Below the pieces are notes generated by a model. It was not told the DNA's origin. It did not search any database and saw only the letters and a program-made list of their open reading frames with translations. From the NCBI GenBank assembly GCA_016214145.1, contig JACRPA010000010.1:1-64000 (forward strand): a DNA stretch of 64,000 bases. Direction: 5' to 3'. Shown in pieces: positions 1 to 8,995 of this stretch. The DNA is from Rhodocyclales bacterium. Its GTDB lineage: Bacteria > Pseudomonadota > Gammaproteobacteria > Burkholderiales > Rhodocyclaceae. Both the position numbers and the translations under genes were made by a program. Within the stretch, counting starts at the first letter, position 1. Each line of letters opens with the position of its first letter.

Positions 1-47
1 CGTGGCTGGGCGCCAACTACGCTACGCTGCGTTGCCCCCCAGCCACG
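1..47. repeat. imperfect inverted repeat at the window edge
   Basis: The arms CGTGGCTGGG and CCCAGCCACG enclose an inner part that also pairs partly. The sequence may continue beyond the window. It lies next to the accessory block, but I cannot say whether it is a terminator, an intergenic repeat or part of a mobile element. Confidence 0.5.
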
Positions 48-91
48 CTTCCCGGCTCAAGCCCGGGAATGTCACTTGGTAGCAAAGAGTC

Positions 92-132
92 TGTTACCCA
101 TGTCCCCAGACTTATTTGTTACCTATCTCCCC
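92..132. repeat. two 16-bp direct repeats, possible insertion-sequence end
   Basis: TGTTACCCATGTCCCC (92-107) and TGTTACCTATCTCCCC (117-132) are direct copies 25 bp apart with two mismatches. Short repeats of this kind are seen inside the ends of some insertion sequences. No transposase is present here, so this is at most a remnant. Confidence 0.25.
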
Positions 133-145
133 GACCGGTCAAAAT

Positions 146-547
146 CTAGAAGCATTGTTGAACACCCCAAGTCTCAAATTGAATACCAATAAGCCAGAGA
201 GCGAACCCTCCGAAAAATATAAATGCCAACGCGTGGGCAACACGATATTGAAAAGCGAGTTGCCGACGGATGAAAAATAACGCGGCAAAGCCAAGAAGCC
301 CAAGAAGAAACGGCGGCAGTGCCAAGCCCTCATAGTAGAGAGCGGCAACTGGATCACCAAGAGAACCAGTTTTGAGATCACCGACGCAGCCGGCTTTGAA
401 CAGCAAGCCAAAAGATGCAGCAAGCGCCGCAATTGCGATGACGAAAACGTATCGGTGATATGCAAATGGCGCGATCACTGAATTAGCCCTAACGAGGGTG
501 TAGGAAAACTGCTTGAGGGGTCGTTGAGTACGATTTACGGGGGTCAC
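146..547 (-). CDS. small membrane protein of unknown function
   Basis: 133 residues starting at a GTG preceded by a good ribosome binding site (AGGTGGGG, 4 nt upstream). I see three or four hydrophobic stretches (around residues 30-50, 70-92 and 105-125) with basic residues between them, as expected for an inner-membrane protein. No family is recognised. The base composition is more AT-rich than the core genes. On the minus strand it directly follows the hicAB genes and the attC-like site, so it may be the next cassette of an integron-type array. Function cannot be inferred. Confidence 0.6.
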   Translation of the reverse strand: MTPVNRTQRPLKQFSYTLVRANSVIAPFAYHRYVFVIAIAALAASFGLLFKAGCVGDLKTGSLGDPVAALYYEGLALPPFLLGLLGFAALFFIRRQLAFQYRVAHALAFIFFGGFALWLIGIQFETWGVQQCF

Positions 548-648
548 TCAACCCCACCTGAGCATCCGATCGTCGCTTATGGGCCGTTTTATGAGGTCGG
601 CTTTCTTGAGTGCCCATCTGATTTTTCTCGGTTTGAGTTTTTCTACAG

Positions 649-718
649 CTTCAACGTCTGAATTCACCGACGCTGCGCGGCTTCATCGCGCAGCGTCCGG
701 TGGAATGATGGGTTCGGC
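649..718 (-). other. attC-like integron recombination site
   Basis: Read on the minus strand this 70-bp stretch starts GCCGAAC (near the R'' consensus RYYYAAC) and ends GTTGAAG (near the R' consensus GTTRRRY). Between them lies a long imperfect hairpin with stem GACGCTGCGCG/CGCGCAGCGTC, a one-base bulge, and an outer CCACC/GGTGAATTC part. The block GGTGAATTCAGACGTT closely resembles the right half of known attC sites. It lies just downstream of the hicB stop codon, where a cassette attC belongs. One base in each R box deviates from consensus and no integrase gene is visible. Confidence 0.55.
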
Positions 719-729
719 CACATTCGCTG

Positions 730-1089
730 CTACGCGTGCCGTCCTTTTCGCCCAAGACCTTCCGCGATGAACGTGAGAACAAGGGTATTAAGTGACACAC
801 CCTCTGCCTTTGCACGTGTAGCCAACCGCGCGTGGACCGTCTTTGGAACGCGGGCGACAAACTTTCCGGATGCGACGCCCCCGCTATTCGGGGCAGGGAT
901 AGGTAGATCCCTGGCCTTGAGCGCGGCAATCGTTGACTTCAAAGCGTCCTTCCCGTTCGCGAGCGCTTCCTCGACTGTCTCGCCATCGGAGAGGCACTCC
1001 GAGAAATCCGGGTACGAGATAAGAAAGCCACCGCCTTCCTCAGCCGACAGCGGACGAATTTCAAACGGGTAGTCAATTCTCTTTCCCAT
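730..1089 (-). CDS. hicB: HicB family antitoxin
   Basis: 119 residues. The N-terminal half (EIRPLSAEEGGGFLISYPDF, ECLSDGETVEEAL) is the degenerate RNase-H-like HicB fold. The C-terminal half is a short DNA-binding region of the Arc/ribbon-helix-helix type (ARVPKTVHARLATRAKAEG). HicB neutralises the HicA mRNA interferase and autoregulates the operon. The ATG has a clear AAGGAGC site upstream and lies 3 bp after hicA. The order toxin then antitoxin is normal for hicAB. Confidence 0.88.
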   Translation of the reverse strand: MGKRIDYPFEIRPLSAEEGGGFLISYPDFSECLSDGETVEEALANGKDALKSTIAALKARDLPIPAPNSGGVASGKFVARVPKTVHARLATRAKAEGVSLNTLVLTFIAEGLGRKGRHA

Positions 1090-1092
1090 GGT

Positions 1093-1320
1093 TCATGCTC
1101 CTTCAACGAGTTCCAGGAACTTCTTGACATAGATCGGCTTGATTGGACGCCGAGCCGGAACGGGAAGCGTCTTGCCATCAGCGCGCACAAAGACGCAGTG
1201 ACTCGTTCCAACGTGCCGCCAGGCGATTCCGTTCTGGCGCGCTACTGTTTGAAGCTGCGCAAGCTTCCAGTCGCGCGGATCGCTACGCATGGCTTGAAGC
1301 AGTTTAGCGGCAGTGTTCAT
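1093..1320 (-). CDS. hicA: HicA-like toxin
   Basis: 75 residues from the ATG at 1318-1320. The segment GIAWRHVGTSHCVFVRADG keeps the HicA double-stranded-RNA-binding-like core, and H42 corresponds to the catalytic histidine (GTSHCVF against the usual GSHxxF). LPVPARRPIKPIYVKKFLEL matches the family C-terminus. HicA cleaves mRNA independently of ribosomes. The reading frame continues upstream, but that part is low in protein character, so I use this start. Together with hicB it could be one integron-type cassette. Confidence 0.82.
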   Translation of the reverse strand: MNTAAKLLQAMRSDPRDWKLAQLQTVARQNGIAWRHVGTSHCVFVRADGKTLPVPARRPIKPIYVKKFLELVEGA

Positions 1321-1502
1321 GTTGTGGATGATACTGCGGGCAACATCACTGCGCAAGTAGTGCAATTGCGAGAAACGGGGCAAGGAGCAGCAAGGAACTG
1401 GAACCTTATCTATGGTGCTCAAGGTTGTGCTGTTTGCCTTCAGCCAGGGCATTGTCAGCAGCCGGGCCACAAGGATGTCCTGCATTGTGCCGCGGGACCT
1501 AC
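1321..1502. other. intergenic region upstream of hicA
   Basis: No convincing gene. It should hold the minus-strand promoter of hicAB and marks the junction between the accessory block and the core genes. I found no second attC-like site here. Confidence 0.4.
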
Positions 1503-2243
1503 CTAAAACCGCTCGTCCTCGCGCAGGTAGCGCCACTTGCCCAGCGGCAGGTCGCCCAGCTTGACGCTGCCGATGCGAATGCGCTTCAAGCCCGTCACCT
1601 TCAGGCCGACCAGTTCGCACATGCGGCGGATCTGCCGCTTCTTGCCCTCGCGCAGGACGAAGCGCAATTGGTCCTCGTTCTGCCAGCTCACCTTGGCCGG
1701 TTTCAGCGCCTGGTCGTCGAGCGAGAGGCCGTGATTCAGGAGTGCCAGGCCCTTGGCGTCGAGCTTGCCTTCGACGCGCACCAGGTATTCCTTCTCGATG
1801 CGCGAGTCCTCGCCGATGAGCAGCTTGGCGATGCGGCCGTCCTGGGTCAGCACCAGCAGGCCGGTGGAGTCGATGTCGAGGCGCCCGGCCGGCGCGAGGC
1901 CCTTGAGGTGCGCCGGATTGAAGCGTTGCGCCGACTGGTCGCCGGCGTTCTGGGTAGCGGCGGTGAACAGCGTCACCGCCGGCTTGTAGCCCTGCTCGGC
2001 CTGGCCGGAGACGAAGCCGATCGGCTTGTTGAGCAGGATGGTGACGAGGGAAAGCTGGCTCGACTGCGCTTCGCGGCTCAAGGTGATCTTCTGCGTCGGC
2101 AGCGCGCGGCTGCCGAGCTCGGTGACGCGCACGCCGTCGACGAAGACCCAGCCGCGCTCGATGTAGGCGTCGGCTTCGCGGCGCGAACAGAGACCCTGTT
2201 CGGACATCAGCTTTGAAATGCGAATTTTGCCGTCGTCGCTCAT
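1503..2243 (-). CDS. rluF: 23S rRNA pseudouridine synthase (RluF/RluB subfamily)
   Basis: 246 residues. An N-terminal S4 RNA-binding domain ([20 protein letters not shown], about residues 6-65) precedes the RsuA-type catalytic domain with [17 protein letters not shown], whose aspartate after RL is the nucleophile. The end, [11 protein letters not shown] then LPLGKWRYL, is more like RluF than RluB, so a U2604-type target is likely but not proven. The open frame extends far upstream through the next gene in another frame; the ATG at 2241-2243, just before the S4 domain, is the sensible start. It follows the exonuclease gene by 8 bp. Confidence 0.85.
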   Translation of the reverse strand: MSDDGKIRISKLMSEQGLCSRREADAYIERGWVFVDGVRVTELGSRALPTQKITLSREAQSSQLSLVTILLNKPIGFVSGQAEQGYKPAVTLFTAATQNAGDQSAQRFNPAHLKGLAPAGRLDIDSTGLLVLTQDGRIAKLLIGEDSRIEKEYLVRVEGKLDAKGLALLNHGLSLDDQALKPAKVSWQNEDQLRFVLREGKKRQIRRMCELVGLKVTGLKRIRIGSVKLGDLPLGKWRYLREDERF

Positions 2244-2251
2244 GCGGGCGC

Positions 2252-3682
2252 TCAGGAAATTTCGGTGGATTCCCGCGTTCGCGGGAATGACGGGGTGTCC
2301 AGACGCACGATATCCATCGAGCCGGCGCGCTTTTCCAGCTCGCGGCGCAGGATGCGGTAGGTGTCGAGATCGAAGGCGGGCTCGAAGCGCGTCTGCGCGG
2401 CTTCGTGCAGGTCGGCTTCGCTTTTCGCCGTGCCGAGGTAGCACCAGGATTCGAAGAGGTGCCATTCGTCGCGCTCGCGGATGGCGATACGGCCGGGGAA
2501 GGGCCAGGCGCGCAGCTTGAGCACGGCCAGCGCCGTCTTCAGGCGCAGGTCGTGCTGCTGCGGGCTTTCCTTGCCGACGCAGACGCCCTTGCAGCGCCTG
2601 GTCTGGTGATTGAAGCACGGGCCCTTGCCCTGTTCCAGGCCGAGGCGCTTGAGGCACAGGCCGTATTCGCCGGCCAGTTCGCGCAGCGTGTTGTGGGCTT
2701 CGCGCTTCGACTTGAACTGGCCGTAGAGTTCGTCGAGTTCCCCGGCCCGGGCCCCGGCCAGCGGTAGCAGTTCGAGGGCGCGATCTTGGGTAAATTCGCC
2801 CTCCTCCTTCAGGCGGAAGGCGCACAGTTCCTCGTTGCGCCGCAGGTGGCGGTTGTGCAGGGGCGAGCGCTCCTTGATGAGGCGCGCCTCCAGCAGCAGG
2901 GCGCCGAGTTCGCCGGCGGTTTCGATCCATTCGACGCGCTTCACTTCCTGCGCGAGGCGCATGGCGCGCCCGCTGCCGTGGTCGGCGGCGAAGTGCGACT
3001 GCACGCGCGAGCGCATGTTGACGCCCTTGCCGATGTAGAGGGGAAGCGCATTCTCGCCGTAGAAGAGATACACGCCCGGCGCCTCGGGCACCGCGTCGAG
3101 CGCGCTGCGCTCCAGGCCCGAGGGCAGGCTGGGCGTTTTCAGCGCCTTTTTCAAGGCAGCCTGGATCGCCTCCGGCGGCTGTTCGGCATGCACCAGCTGC
3201 ACGAAATCCCACAGCACGCGGGCATCGCCGAGCGCGCGGTGGCGCGCGTCGCAGGCGAGATCGTGGCGGGCGATCAGCGCGTCGAGGCCGTGGCGATGGT
3301 GCTCGGGATACAGGGCGCGGGAGAGCTTGACGGTGCACAGCACGCGCGGCTGGAAATCCCGCCCCAGGCGCTTGAACTCGTTCTTCAGGAAGCCGTAGTC
3401 GAAGCGCGCGTTGTGGGCGACGAAGAGGCTGCCCTCGATGCGGGCGAAGACCTCGTCGGCGATGTCGCGGAAGGACGGCGCGCCGCGCACCATGTCGTCG
3501 GTGATGCCGATGAAGCCCTGGATGACCGAAGGGATGGGCCCACCCGGATCGACCAGCGTGGACCACTCGTAGTCGAGCTGCCCGGCGGTGACCTTGACGA
3601 TGCCGACCTCGATGACGCGGTCGAACGCCGGGTTGGCGCCGGTGGTTTCGAGATCGACGAAGACGATGGATGAGGAGAACAA
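2252..3682 (-). CDS. DnaQ-like 3'-5' exonuclease fused to a Cho/UvrC-type GIY-YIG nuclease
   Basis: 476 residues. Residues 1-165 form a DEDDh exonuclease: [11 protein letters not shown] (ExoI), [14 protein letters not shown] (ExoII) and [13 protein letters not shown] (ExoIII). Residues about 195-275 form a GIY-YIG domain ([20 protein letters not shown], with R and E downstream) followed by a UvrC/Cho-like region with a Cys-rich [15 protein letters not shown] segment. This architecture is known in proteobacteria and is thought to act in nucleotide excision repair. The C-terminal tail [15 protein letters not shown] is encoded by a dispersed palindromic repeat, not by the domain itself. Confidence 0.9.
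   Translation of the reverse strand: MFSSSIVFVDLETTGANPAFDRVIEVGIVKVTAGQLDYEWSTLVDPGGPIPSVIQGFIGITDDMVRGAPSFRDIADEVFARIEGSLFVAHNARFDYGFLKNEFKRLGRDFQPRVLCTVKLSRALYPEHHRHGLDALIARHDLACDARHRALGDARVLWDFVQLVHAEQPPEAIQAALKKALKTPSLPSGLERSALDAVPEAPGVYLFYGENALPLYIGKGVNMRSRVQSHFAADHGSGRAMRLAQEVKRVEWIETAGELGALLLEARLIKERSPLHNRHLRRNEELCAFRLKEEGEFTQDRALELLPLAGARAGELDELYGQFKSKREAHNTLRELAGEYGLCLKRLGLEQGKGPCFNHQTRRCKGVCVGKESPQQHDLRLKTALAVLKLRAWPFPGRIAIRERDEWHLFESWCYLGTAKSEADLHEAAQTRFEPAFDLDTYRILRRELEKRAGSMDIVRLDTPSFPRTRESTEIS
2267..2300. repeat. palindromic repeat ATTCCCGCG/CGCGGGAAT inside the 3' end of the exonuclease gene
   Basis: The 9-bp arms ATTCCCGCG (2269-2277) and CGCGGGAAT (2280-2288) have a 2-bp loop and are followed by GACGG. 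Read through, it yields the SFPRTREST tail often seen at protein ends where this repeat has entered. A second copy, split by 48 bp, lies at 36078-36143. Confidence 0.8.
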
Positions 3683-3700
3683 GGGATGCAGGCCGAGCCT

Positions 3701-3753
3701 GTAGGAGCGGCCTTGGCCGCGATCCGTCTTATCGCCGGCAAGCCGGCTCCTAC
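3701..3753. repeat. REP-like hairpin (GTAGGAGCGG ... GCTCCTAC)
   Basis: GTAGGAGCGGCC and GGCTCCTAC form the outer arms, with GGCCGCGAT and ATCGCCGGC inside. It lies between the exonuclease start and the DUF3460 stop, both on the minus strand. The same outer motif, with more regular arms, occurs at 22707-22798. Confidence 0.75.
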
Positions 3754-3760
3754 ATTTTCC

Positions 3761-3943
3761 TCAGCTATAGACGTAGGCCTTCTGCGGCGCCTTCGCCTCT
3801 TTCAGGCGCTGCTGCTCGTCGGGGGTCTGCGGGGCCTTGTCCCACCACAGGGCGCGGCCGGCCTTCTGCACTTCGATTTCCTCGGGGTGCTGCGCCAGCC
3901 ATTCACGCATGAACTGCGTGTGCTCGGATTCGTACTGGGCCAT
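3761..3943 (-). CDS. DUF3460 family protein
   Basis: 60 residues: MAQYESEHTQFMREWLAQHP, then a stretch rich in charged residues and Q/E (TPDEQQRLKEAKAP). The length and the MREWL...QxGRALWWD pattern fit DUF3460, a small betaproteobacterial family without known function. It lies directly downstream of spoT (32 bp), as in many relatives, and is probably co-transcribed with it. Confidence 0.85.
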   Translation of the reverse strand: MAQYESEHTQFMREWLAQHPEEIEVQKAGRALWWDKAPQTPDEQQRLKEAKAPQKAYVYS

Positions 3944-3975
3944 GTCGTTGCTCTTGATGTCTCAAAAGTGCAATT

Positions 3976-6153
3976 TTACTCCCGCACGCGGGAGATGCGC
4001 ACCACTTCCGGAATGTTCCGCAGGGCGCGCATGATGCGCGCCAGGTGCACGCGGTTGGACACCTGCAGGGTGAAGTACAGCGAGGTGTACACGCCGTGCT
4101 CGTCGTCCATGGTGACGTGCTGGATGTTGGAGCCGGCCTCGGCGATCTCGGCGGCGACCTTGGCCAGCACGCCGCGGCGGTTTTCCGCCTCGACCTTGAT
4201 GGCCACCTCGAAGAGCCGCCCGCCGTCGCGCTCCCACTCGACGTCCACCCACTTGGCGCGCTCGCTGCGGCCGCGCGTCGAGACGCTCGGGCAGTCGGCC
4301 AGGTGCACCACCAGGCCCTGGCCCTTCTTGATGATGCCGACGATGGGATCGCCGGGAATCGGCCGGCAGCAATGGGCCAGCTGCACGGCCATGCCCTCGC
4401 TGCCGCGAATCAGGATGGGCTCCTGCGGCTTCGGCTCGACCGCCATCTGGCCCGTCTCGATGCCCTCGGCGAGGCGGCGCGCGACGATGGCCGGCAGACG
4501 CTTGCCGAGGCCGATGTCGGTGAGCACCTCCTTCTTCGACTTGGCGCCGCACTCCAGCACGAACTTCTCCCACACCGCCTCGCCGATCTGCTCCGCCGGA
4601 AGCTCGAAGGGCCGCAGGGCCTGCGCCAGCAGGCGGTCGCCCAGCGCGGCGGACTCCTCGTATTGCATGGTCTTGAGGAAGTGGCGGATCTGCGAACGCG
4701 CCTTGCCGGTCTTGACGTAGGACAGCCAGGCCGGGTTGGGGTTGGCGTGCGCCGCGGAGATGATCTCGACCTGGTCGCCGTTCCTCAGCTCGGTGCGCAG
4801 CGGCATCAGCTCGTGGTTGATGCGGCAGGCGACGCAGCGGTTGCCGATGTCGGTGTGCACGGCGTAGGCGAAGTCCACCGCCGTCGAGCCGCGCGGCAGC
4901 GGCAGGATCTTGCCCTTCGGCGTGAAAACGTAGACCTCGCCGGGGAAGAGGTCGATCTTGAGGTGCTCGAGGAACTCGGCCGAATCGCCCGAGGCCGACT
5001 GCAGCTCGAGCAGCGACTGCAGCCACTTGTGCGTGCGCTGCTGCAGCTCGGAGAGGCTCTTGTCGTCCTTGTAGAGCCAGTGCGAGGCGACGCCCGCCTC
5101 GGCGACGTGGTGCATCTCGGTGGTGCGTATCTGCACCTCCACCGGCGTGCCGAAGGGGCCGATCAGCGTGGTGTGCAGCGACTGGTAGCCGTTGCCCTTG
5201 GGGATGGCGATGTAGTCCTTGAACTTGCCCGGCACCGGCTTGTACAGGCTGTGCAGGGCGCCCAGGGCCAGGTAGCAGGTCGGCACGTCCTTGACGATGA
5301 CGCGGAAGCCGTAGATGTCGAGCACCTGGGAGAAGGAGAGCGACTTGCCGCGCATCTTGCGGTAGATGCCGAACAGGTGCTTCTCGCGGCCCATCACCTC
5401 GGCCTCGACCTTCGCATCGGCGAGACGGGCCTTGATCCCCTGCAGGATCTTGCCCACCACCTCGCGCCGGTTGCCGCGCGCCGCCTTGATGGCCTTGGCC
5501 AGCACGTTGTAGCGCAGCGGCCAGACGTGGCGGAAGGCCAGCTCCTGCAGTTCGCGATACAGGTTGTTGAGGCCGAGCCGGTTGGCGATGGGGGCGTAGA
5601 TCTCCAGCGTCTCGCGGGCGATGCGACGGCGCTTGTCCGGCCGCAGGGTGTCCAGCGTGCGCATGTTGTGCAGCCGGTCGGCCAGCTTGATGAGGATGAC
5701 GCGCACGTCGCGCGCCATCGCCAGCAGCATCTTGCGGAAGTTCTCGGCCTGGGCGTCCTCGATGGACTGGAACTCGATCTTGTCCAGCTTGGAGACGCCG
5801 TCGACCAGCTCGGCGGTCACCTTGCCGAATTTCTCCCCGATCTCCTTGTTGGTGATCTCGGTGTCTTCGGTGACGTCGTGCAGCAGCGCCGCGATGAGCG
5901 CCTGGGCGTCGAGGTGCCAGCCGGTGAGGATGCCGGCGACGGCGAGCGGGTGGGAGAAGTAGGGCTCGCCGCTGATGCGGAACTGGCCCTTGTGCGCCTC
6001 CGCCGAAAAGAGGAAGGCGGCGGCGACGCGCTCGATGTCCTCGGGCTTGAGGTAGGTGCCGAGGAGCTCCCCCAGCTTCTCCAGCTGGAGGGCGAACTCA
6101 GTGTCGTAGGCTTGGGGGGTCTGCGGGCCGGGAGAGGGCGTGGCGATTTGCAT
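3976..6153 (-). CDS. spoT: bifunctional (p)ppGpp synthetase/hydrolase SpoT
   Basis: 725 residues, full length. The HD hydrolase domain is intact (LLHDVTEDT, H92-D93), so the enzyme should degrade (p)ppGpp. The synthetase domain has GREKHLFGIYRKM, YGFRVIV and KDYIAIPKGNGYQSLHT. It is followed by TGS (YVFTPKGKILPLPRGSTAVDFAYAVH, given in part), a zinc-finger/helical region (LAHCCRPIPGDPIVGI) and a C-terminal ACT domain. An intact HD motif distinguishes it from betaproteobacterial RelA. It sits downstream of gmk and rpoZ, the conserved order, and controls the stringent response. Confidence 0.97.
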   Translation of the reverse strand: MQIATPSPGPQTPQAYDTEFALQLEKLGELLGTYLKPEDIERVAAAFLFSAEAHKGQFRISGEPYFSHPLAVAGILTGWHLDAQALIAALLHDVTEDTEITNKEIGEKFGKVTAELVDGVSKLDKIEFQSIEDAQAENFRKMLLAMARDVRVILIKLADRLHNMRTLDTLRPDKRRRIARETLEIYAPIANRLGLNNLYRELQELAFRHVWPLRYNVLAKAIKAARGNRREVVGKILQGIKARLADAKVEAEVMGREKHLFGIYRKMRGKSLSFSQVLDIYGFRVIVKDVPTCYLALGALHSLYKPVPGKFKDYIAIPKGNGYQSLHTTLIGPFGTPVEVQIRTTEMHHVAEAGVASHWLYKDDKSLSELQQRTHKWLQSLLELQSASGDSAEFLEHLKIDLFPGEVYVFTPKGKILPLPRGSTAVDFAYAVHTDIGNRCVACRINHELMPLRTELRNGDQVEIISAAHANPNPAWLSYVKTGKARSQIRHFLKTMQYEESAALGDRLLAQALRPFELPAEQIGEAVWEKFVLECGAKSKKEVLTDIGLGKRLPAIVARRLAEGIETGQMAVEPKPQEPILIRGSEGMAVQLAHCCRPIPGDPIVGIIKKGQGLVVHLADCPSVSTRGRSERAKWVDVEWERDGGRLFEVAIKVEAENRRGVLAKVAAEIAEAGSNIQHVTMDDEHGVYTSLYFTLQVSNRVHLARIMRALRNIPEVVRISRVRE

Positions 6154-6181
6154 GTCTCACCATCCTCTCCCGAGTTACAAC

Positions 6182-6388
6182 TCAGGCCTGCCCGCGGTTG
6201 AGCACTTCCAGGCCGACCTTGCCGGCGGCGATCTCGCGCAGCGCGACGACGGTCGGCTTGTCCTTCTCGCCCTCGATCATGGGCGAGGTGCCGAGGGTCA
6301 GCTGGCGGGCGCGGTAGGTGGCGGCCAGGGTCAGCTGGAAGCGGTTGGGAATTCTTTTCAGGCAGTCTTCAATGGTGATGCGGGCCAT
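6182..6388 (-). CDS. rpoZ: RNA polymerase omega subunit
   Basis: 68 residues: [19 protein letters not shown] and [14 protein letters not shown] match the omega family. The subunit helps fold and assemble beta-prime. It lies between gmk (8 bp) and spoT (28 bp) on the same strand. Confidence 0.97.
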   Translation of the reverse strand: MARITIEDCLKRIPNRFQLTLAATYRARQLTLGTSPMIEGEKDKPTVVALREIAAGKVGLEVLNRGQA

Positions 6389-6396
6389 GGTTTTTC

Positions 6397-7014
6397 CTAA
6401 GCGTTGTGTTCGAGAAATGCGAAAAGCGCGCGGTGGCGATCGAGCTGCGAGGCGTAGCGCAGCCGGATCGCGCGCACTACGGTCTGGAGGTCTTCGATGG
6501 CCTCCGGCAACTTGTTGTTAATAATAACATAATCGAACTCGTTTACATGGCGCATTTCGCCCAGGGCGGCGGCCACGCGGCGGGCGATGATGTCGGCGCT
6601 GTCCTGGCCGCGCCCCCTCAGGCGCCGCTCCAGTTCCTCGACCGACGGCGGCAGGATGAAAATGCCGACGCAGCCCGGGAAAGCCTTGCGCACCTGCTGC
6701 GCGCCCTGCCAGTCGATCTCCAGCAGGATGTCCTGCCCGGCCGCCATCTGCCGCTCGATCCACGCGCGCGAGGTGCCGTAATGGTTGCCGTGCACCTCGG
6801 CGCTTTCGAGGAACTCGCCGCGTTCGCGCAGGGCGGCAAACGTCGGCACATCGACGAAATGGTACTCGCGCCCGTCCGCCTCGCCCGGCCGCGGCGCTCG
6901 GGTGGTGGTCGAAACGGACAGCTTGATGCCGCCGTCGCGCTCCAGCAGCATCTTCACCAGCGTCGTCTTGCCGGCGCCGGAGGGGGCTGCGACGATGAAG
7001 AGGTTGCCCGTCAT
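6397..7014 (-). CDS. gmk: guanylate kinase
   Basis: 205 residues. It carries the P-loop APSGAGKTT near the N-terminus, the GMP-binding segment [18 protein letters not shown] and the lid region with RLRGRGQDS. It phosphorylates GMP to GDP. Its start is separated from yicC by a tandem-repeat spacer. The link to spoT joins guanine nucleotide supply with alarmone metabolism. Confidence 0.97.
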   Translation of the reverse strand: MTGNLFIVAAPSGAGKTTLVKMLLERDGGIKLSVSTTTRAPRPGEADGREYHFVDVPTFAALRERGEFLESAEVHGNHYGTSRAWIERQMAAGQDILLEIDWQGAQQVRKAFPGCVGIFILPPSVEELERRLRGRGQDSADIIARRVAAALGEMRHVNEFDYVIINNKLPEAIEDLQTVVRAIRLRYASQLDRHRALFAFLEHNA

Positions 7015-7016
7015 GT

Positions 7017-7095
7017 GTGTGAGGGGTGAGGGGTGAGGGGTGAGGGGTAAAACCTGCGCCGCCTCATCTCCTCGCGCCTCACCCCTTTCTCCTCA
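7017..7095. repeat. tandem GTGAGGG repeat with inverted complement
   Basis: Four near-perfect copies of TGAGGGG in a row are followed after about 30 bp by CCTCGCGCCTCACCCC and CTCCTCAC, so a hairpin can form between gmk and yicC. The last bases overlap the yicC stop codon. A shorter relative at 9909-9944 provides the start of rph. Confidence 0.7.
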
Positions 7096-7959
7096 CTCGA
7101 TATTTTGCACTTGCTCGCGCATCTGCTCGATGAGCAGCTTCATGTCCACGGCGATGGCGGTGATTTCCGCGGAGACCGATTTCGAGGCCAGGGTGTTGGC
7201 CTCGCGGTTGAGTTCCTGCATGAGGAAGTCCAGCCGCTTGCCGATGGCGCCGCCCTTGCCGACGACGCGCGCCACCTCGTCGAGATGGGCGACGAGGCGG
7301 TTCAGTTCCTCGGCGACGTCGACGCGGGTGGCGAACAGGCCCATCTCCTGGCGGATGCGCTCCTCGTCGAGGCTGGCGGCCGCCTCGCGCAGGCGGGTCG
7401 CCATGCGTTCCTGGTAATCGGCCAGGGCCTGCGGCAGCTTCGGGCCCGCCTCGGCCACCAGGGCGCGCATGCGCTCGACCCGCTCCAGGATCATCGCCGC
7501 CAGCTTGCCGCCCTCGCGGGCGCGGGTGGCGACCAGCTCGTCGAGCGCGGCCTGCGCCAGCGCGGTGCATTCGGCCTGCAGGGTGTCCGCCCCGGGCTGG
7601 TCGTCGCCCAGCATGCCCGGCCAGCGCAGCACGTCGGCGACGGTGAGCGGCGAAGCCTCGGGCAACTGGTCGCGCACGCCCAGCTGCAGGGTGGCCAGCT
7701 GCTGCAGCAGGGCGCGGTTGAGGCTGGCCTCGCGCGGCGCCGTCGCGGACGGCAGCAGGTTGAGGCGGCAATCGACCTTGCCGCGGTTGAGCCGGCCGGA
7801 AATCATCTCGCGCAAGGCCGGTTCGACGATGCGCACTTCCTCGGCGATGCGGAAATTCATGTCGAGATAGCGCGAATTGACCGTGCGCAGCTCGAGATGG
7901 AGGATGCCGCGCCCGATGTCGCGCATCTGCGCGGCATATCCCGTCATGCTGTAGATCAT
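7093..7959 (-). CDS. yicC: YicC family endoribonuclease
   Basis: 288 residues starting MIYSMTGYAAQ, the typical YicC start. The C-terminal DUF1732 part (RIRQEMGLFATRVDVAEELN, GKRLDFLMQELNREANTL, MKLLIEQMREQVQNIE) is complete. Members of this family cleave RNA and affect small-RNA turnover. It is the first gene of the minus-strand yicC-gmk-rpoZ-spoT group and diverges from the kinase gene. Confidence 0.95.
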   Translation of the reverse strand: MIYSMTGYAAQMRDIGRGILHLELRTVNSRYLDMNFRIAEEVRIVEPALREMISGRLNRGKVDCRLNLLPSATAPREASLNRALLQQLATLQLGVRDQLPEASPLTVADVLRWPGMLGDDQPGADTLQAECTALAQAALDELVATRAREGGKLAAMILERVERMRALVAEAGPKLPQALADYQERMATRLREAAASLDEERIRQEMGLFATRVDVAEELNRLVAHLDEVARVVGKGGAIGKRLDFLMQELNREANTLASKSVSAEITAIAVDMKLLIEQMREQVQNIE

Positions 7960-8050
7960 GCGATATCCTGCGCCGCGGCTTTACAGGGCGGCGATAAAAA
8001 AAGACAATTGGTTCCCAATCTTAACCCGAACTCCCGCCGGGCGCGCGCCC

Positions 8051-8995
8051 ATGCCACCCCAAACCAACGTTCCGCTGCCGCCGGGCTACCAGCTCGATGA
8101 GTACCGCATCGAGCGCCAGCTGTCGCTGGGCGGCTTCTCGATCGTCTACCTGGCCTTCGACAAGGAGGACACGCCGGTGGCCATCAAGGAGTACCTGCCC
8201 AATTCGCTGGCGCTGCGCTCCGAGGGCGATGCCCTGCCCTCGATCGCCGAGGAGAACGTGGCGACCTTCCGTTACGGCATGAAGTGCTTTTTCGAGGAAG
8301 GCCGCGCGCTGGCGAAGATTTCCCACCCCAACGTGGTGCGGGTGCTGAATTTCTTCCGCGCCAACGAAACCGTCTACATGGTGATGCATTACGAGCGCGG
8401 CCGCACCCTGCAGGAGCACATCCAGAAGCACAGGGGCGAGATCCGCGAGAGCTTCATCCGCGCCATCTTCGCGCGCCTGCTCAACGGCCTGCGCGAAGTG
8501 CATACGCACAAGCTGCTGCACCTGGACATCAAGCCCTCCAACATCTACCTGCGCAACGACGGCCAGCCGGTGCTGATCGATTTCGGCGCGGCGCGCCAGA
8601 CGCTGTCGACCGACACGCCGCTGCTCAAGCCGATGTACACGCCCGGCTTCGCCGCCCCCGAGCAGTACAACAACGCCCGGCGCGAACTGCTCGGGCCATG
8701 GACGGACATCTACTCGGTCGGCGCCAGCATGTACGCCTGCATGGCGGCGGCGGCGCCGCAGGCGGCCGACCAGCGCGTCGAGCGCGACCAGCTGGCCCCG
8801 GCCGTCAAGCGCTGGCCGGAAAAATATTCCAGGCAGATGCTGGAAACCGTAGACTGGTGCATGCGGCTCAATTACCTGGAGCGCCCGCAGAGCGTGTTCG
8901 CCCTGCAGAAGGCGCTCGCCGACAAGGATCGCAGCGTGCCCCGGATCACCTTTCTCGGCGGCCTGCGCAAACGGGTCAAGTCCCTCATCAAATGA
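8051..8995 (+). CDS. Hanks-type serine/threonine protein kinase
   Basis: 314 residues from the ATG at 8051; the upstream extension has no domain character. The kinase domain covers about residues 18-280: glycine-rich loop LSLGGFSIVYLA, VAIKEY with K46, catalytic loop LHLDIKPSNI (HxDxKxxN), DFGAA in place of DFG, and APEQY. There is no transmembrane segment; the C-terminus is short and basic (LRKRVKSLIK). Its stop overlaps the PP2C start as ATGA, so kinase and phosphatase are translationally coupled and probably act on the same substrates. Confidence 0.93.
   Translation: MPPQTNVPLPPGYQLDEYRIERQLSLGGFSIVYLAFDKEDTPVAIKEYLPNSLALRSEGDALPSIAEENVATFRYGMKCFFEEGRALAKISHPNVVRVLNFFRANETVYMVMHYERGRTLQEHIQKHRGEIRESFIRAIFARLLNGLREVHTHKLLHLDIKPSNIYLRNDGQPVLIDFGAARQTLSTDTPLLKPMYTPGFAAPEQYNNARRELLGPWTDIYSVGASMYACMAAAAPQAADQRVERDQLAPAVKRWPEKYSRQMLETVDWCMRLNYLERPQSVFALQKALADKDRSVPRITFLGGLRKRVKSLIK

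Noticed and set aside
579-770. A 63-codon plus-strand frame beginning MGRFMRSAFLS
   Set aside because: It runs through the attC-like hairpin and into hicB; the apparent signal peptide is probably chance.
1093-1620. A 175-residue version of the HicA protein
   Set aside because: The first 100 residues overlap the 3' end of the pseudouridine synthase gene and lack protein character; the HicA fold starts at the ATG at 1320.
3976-6201. Very long open frames opposite spoT and opposite the GGDEF/EAL gene
   Set aside because: They are antisense shadows caused by high GC and third-position bias; they carry low-complexity A/R/G/L-rich protein and no domain, while the other strand encodes complete known proteins.
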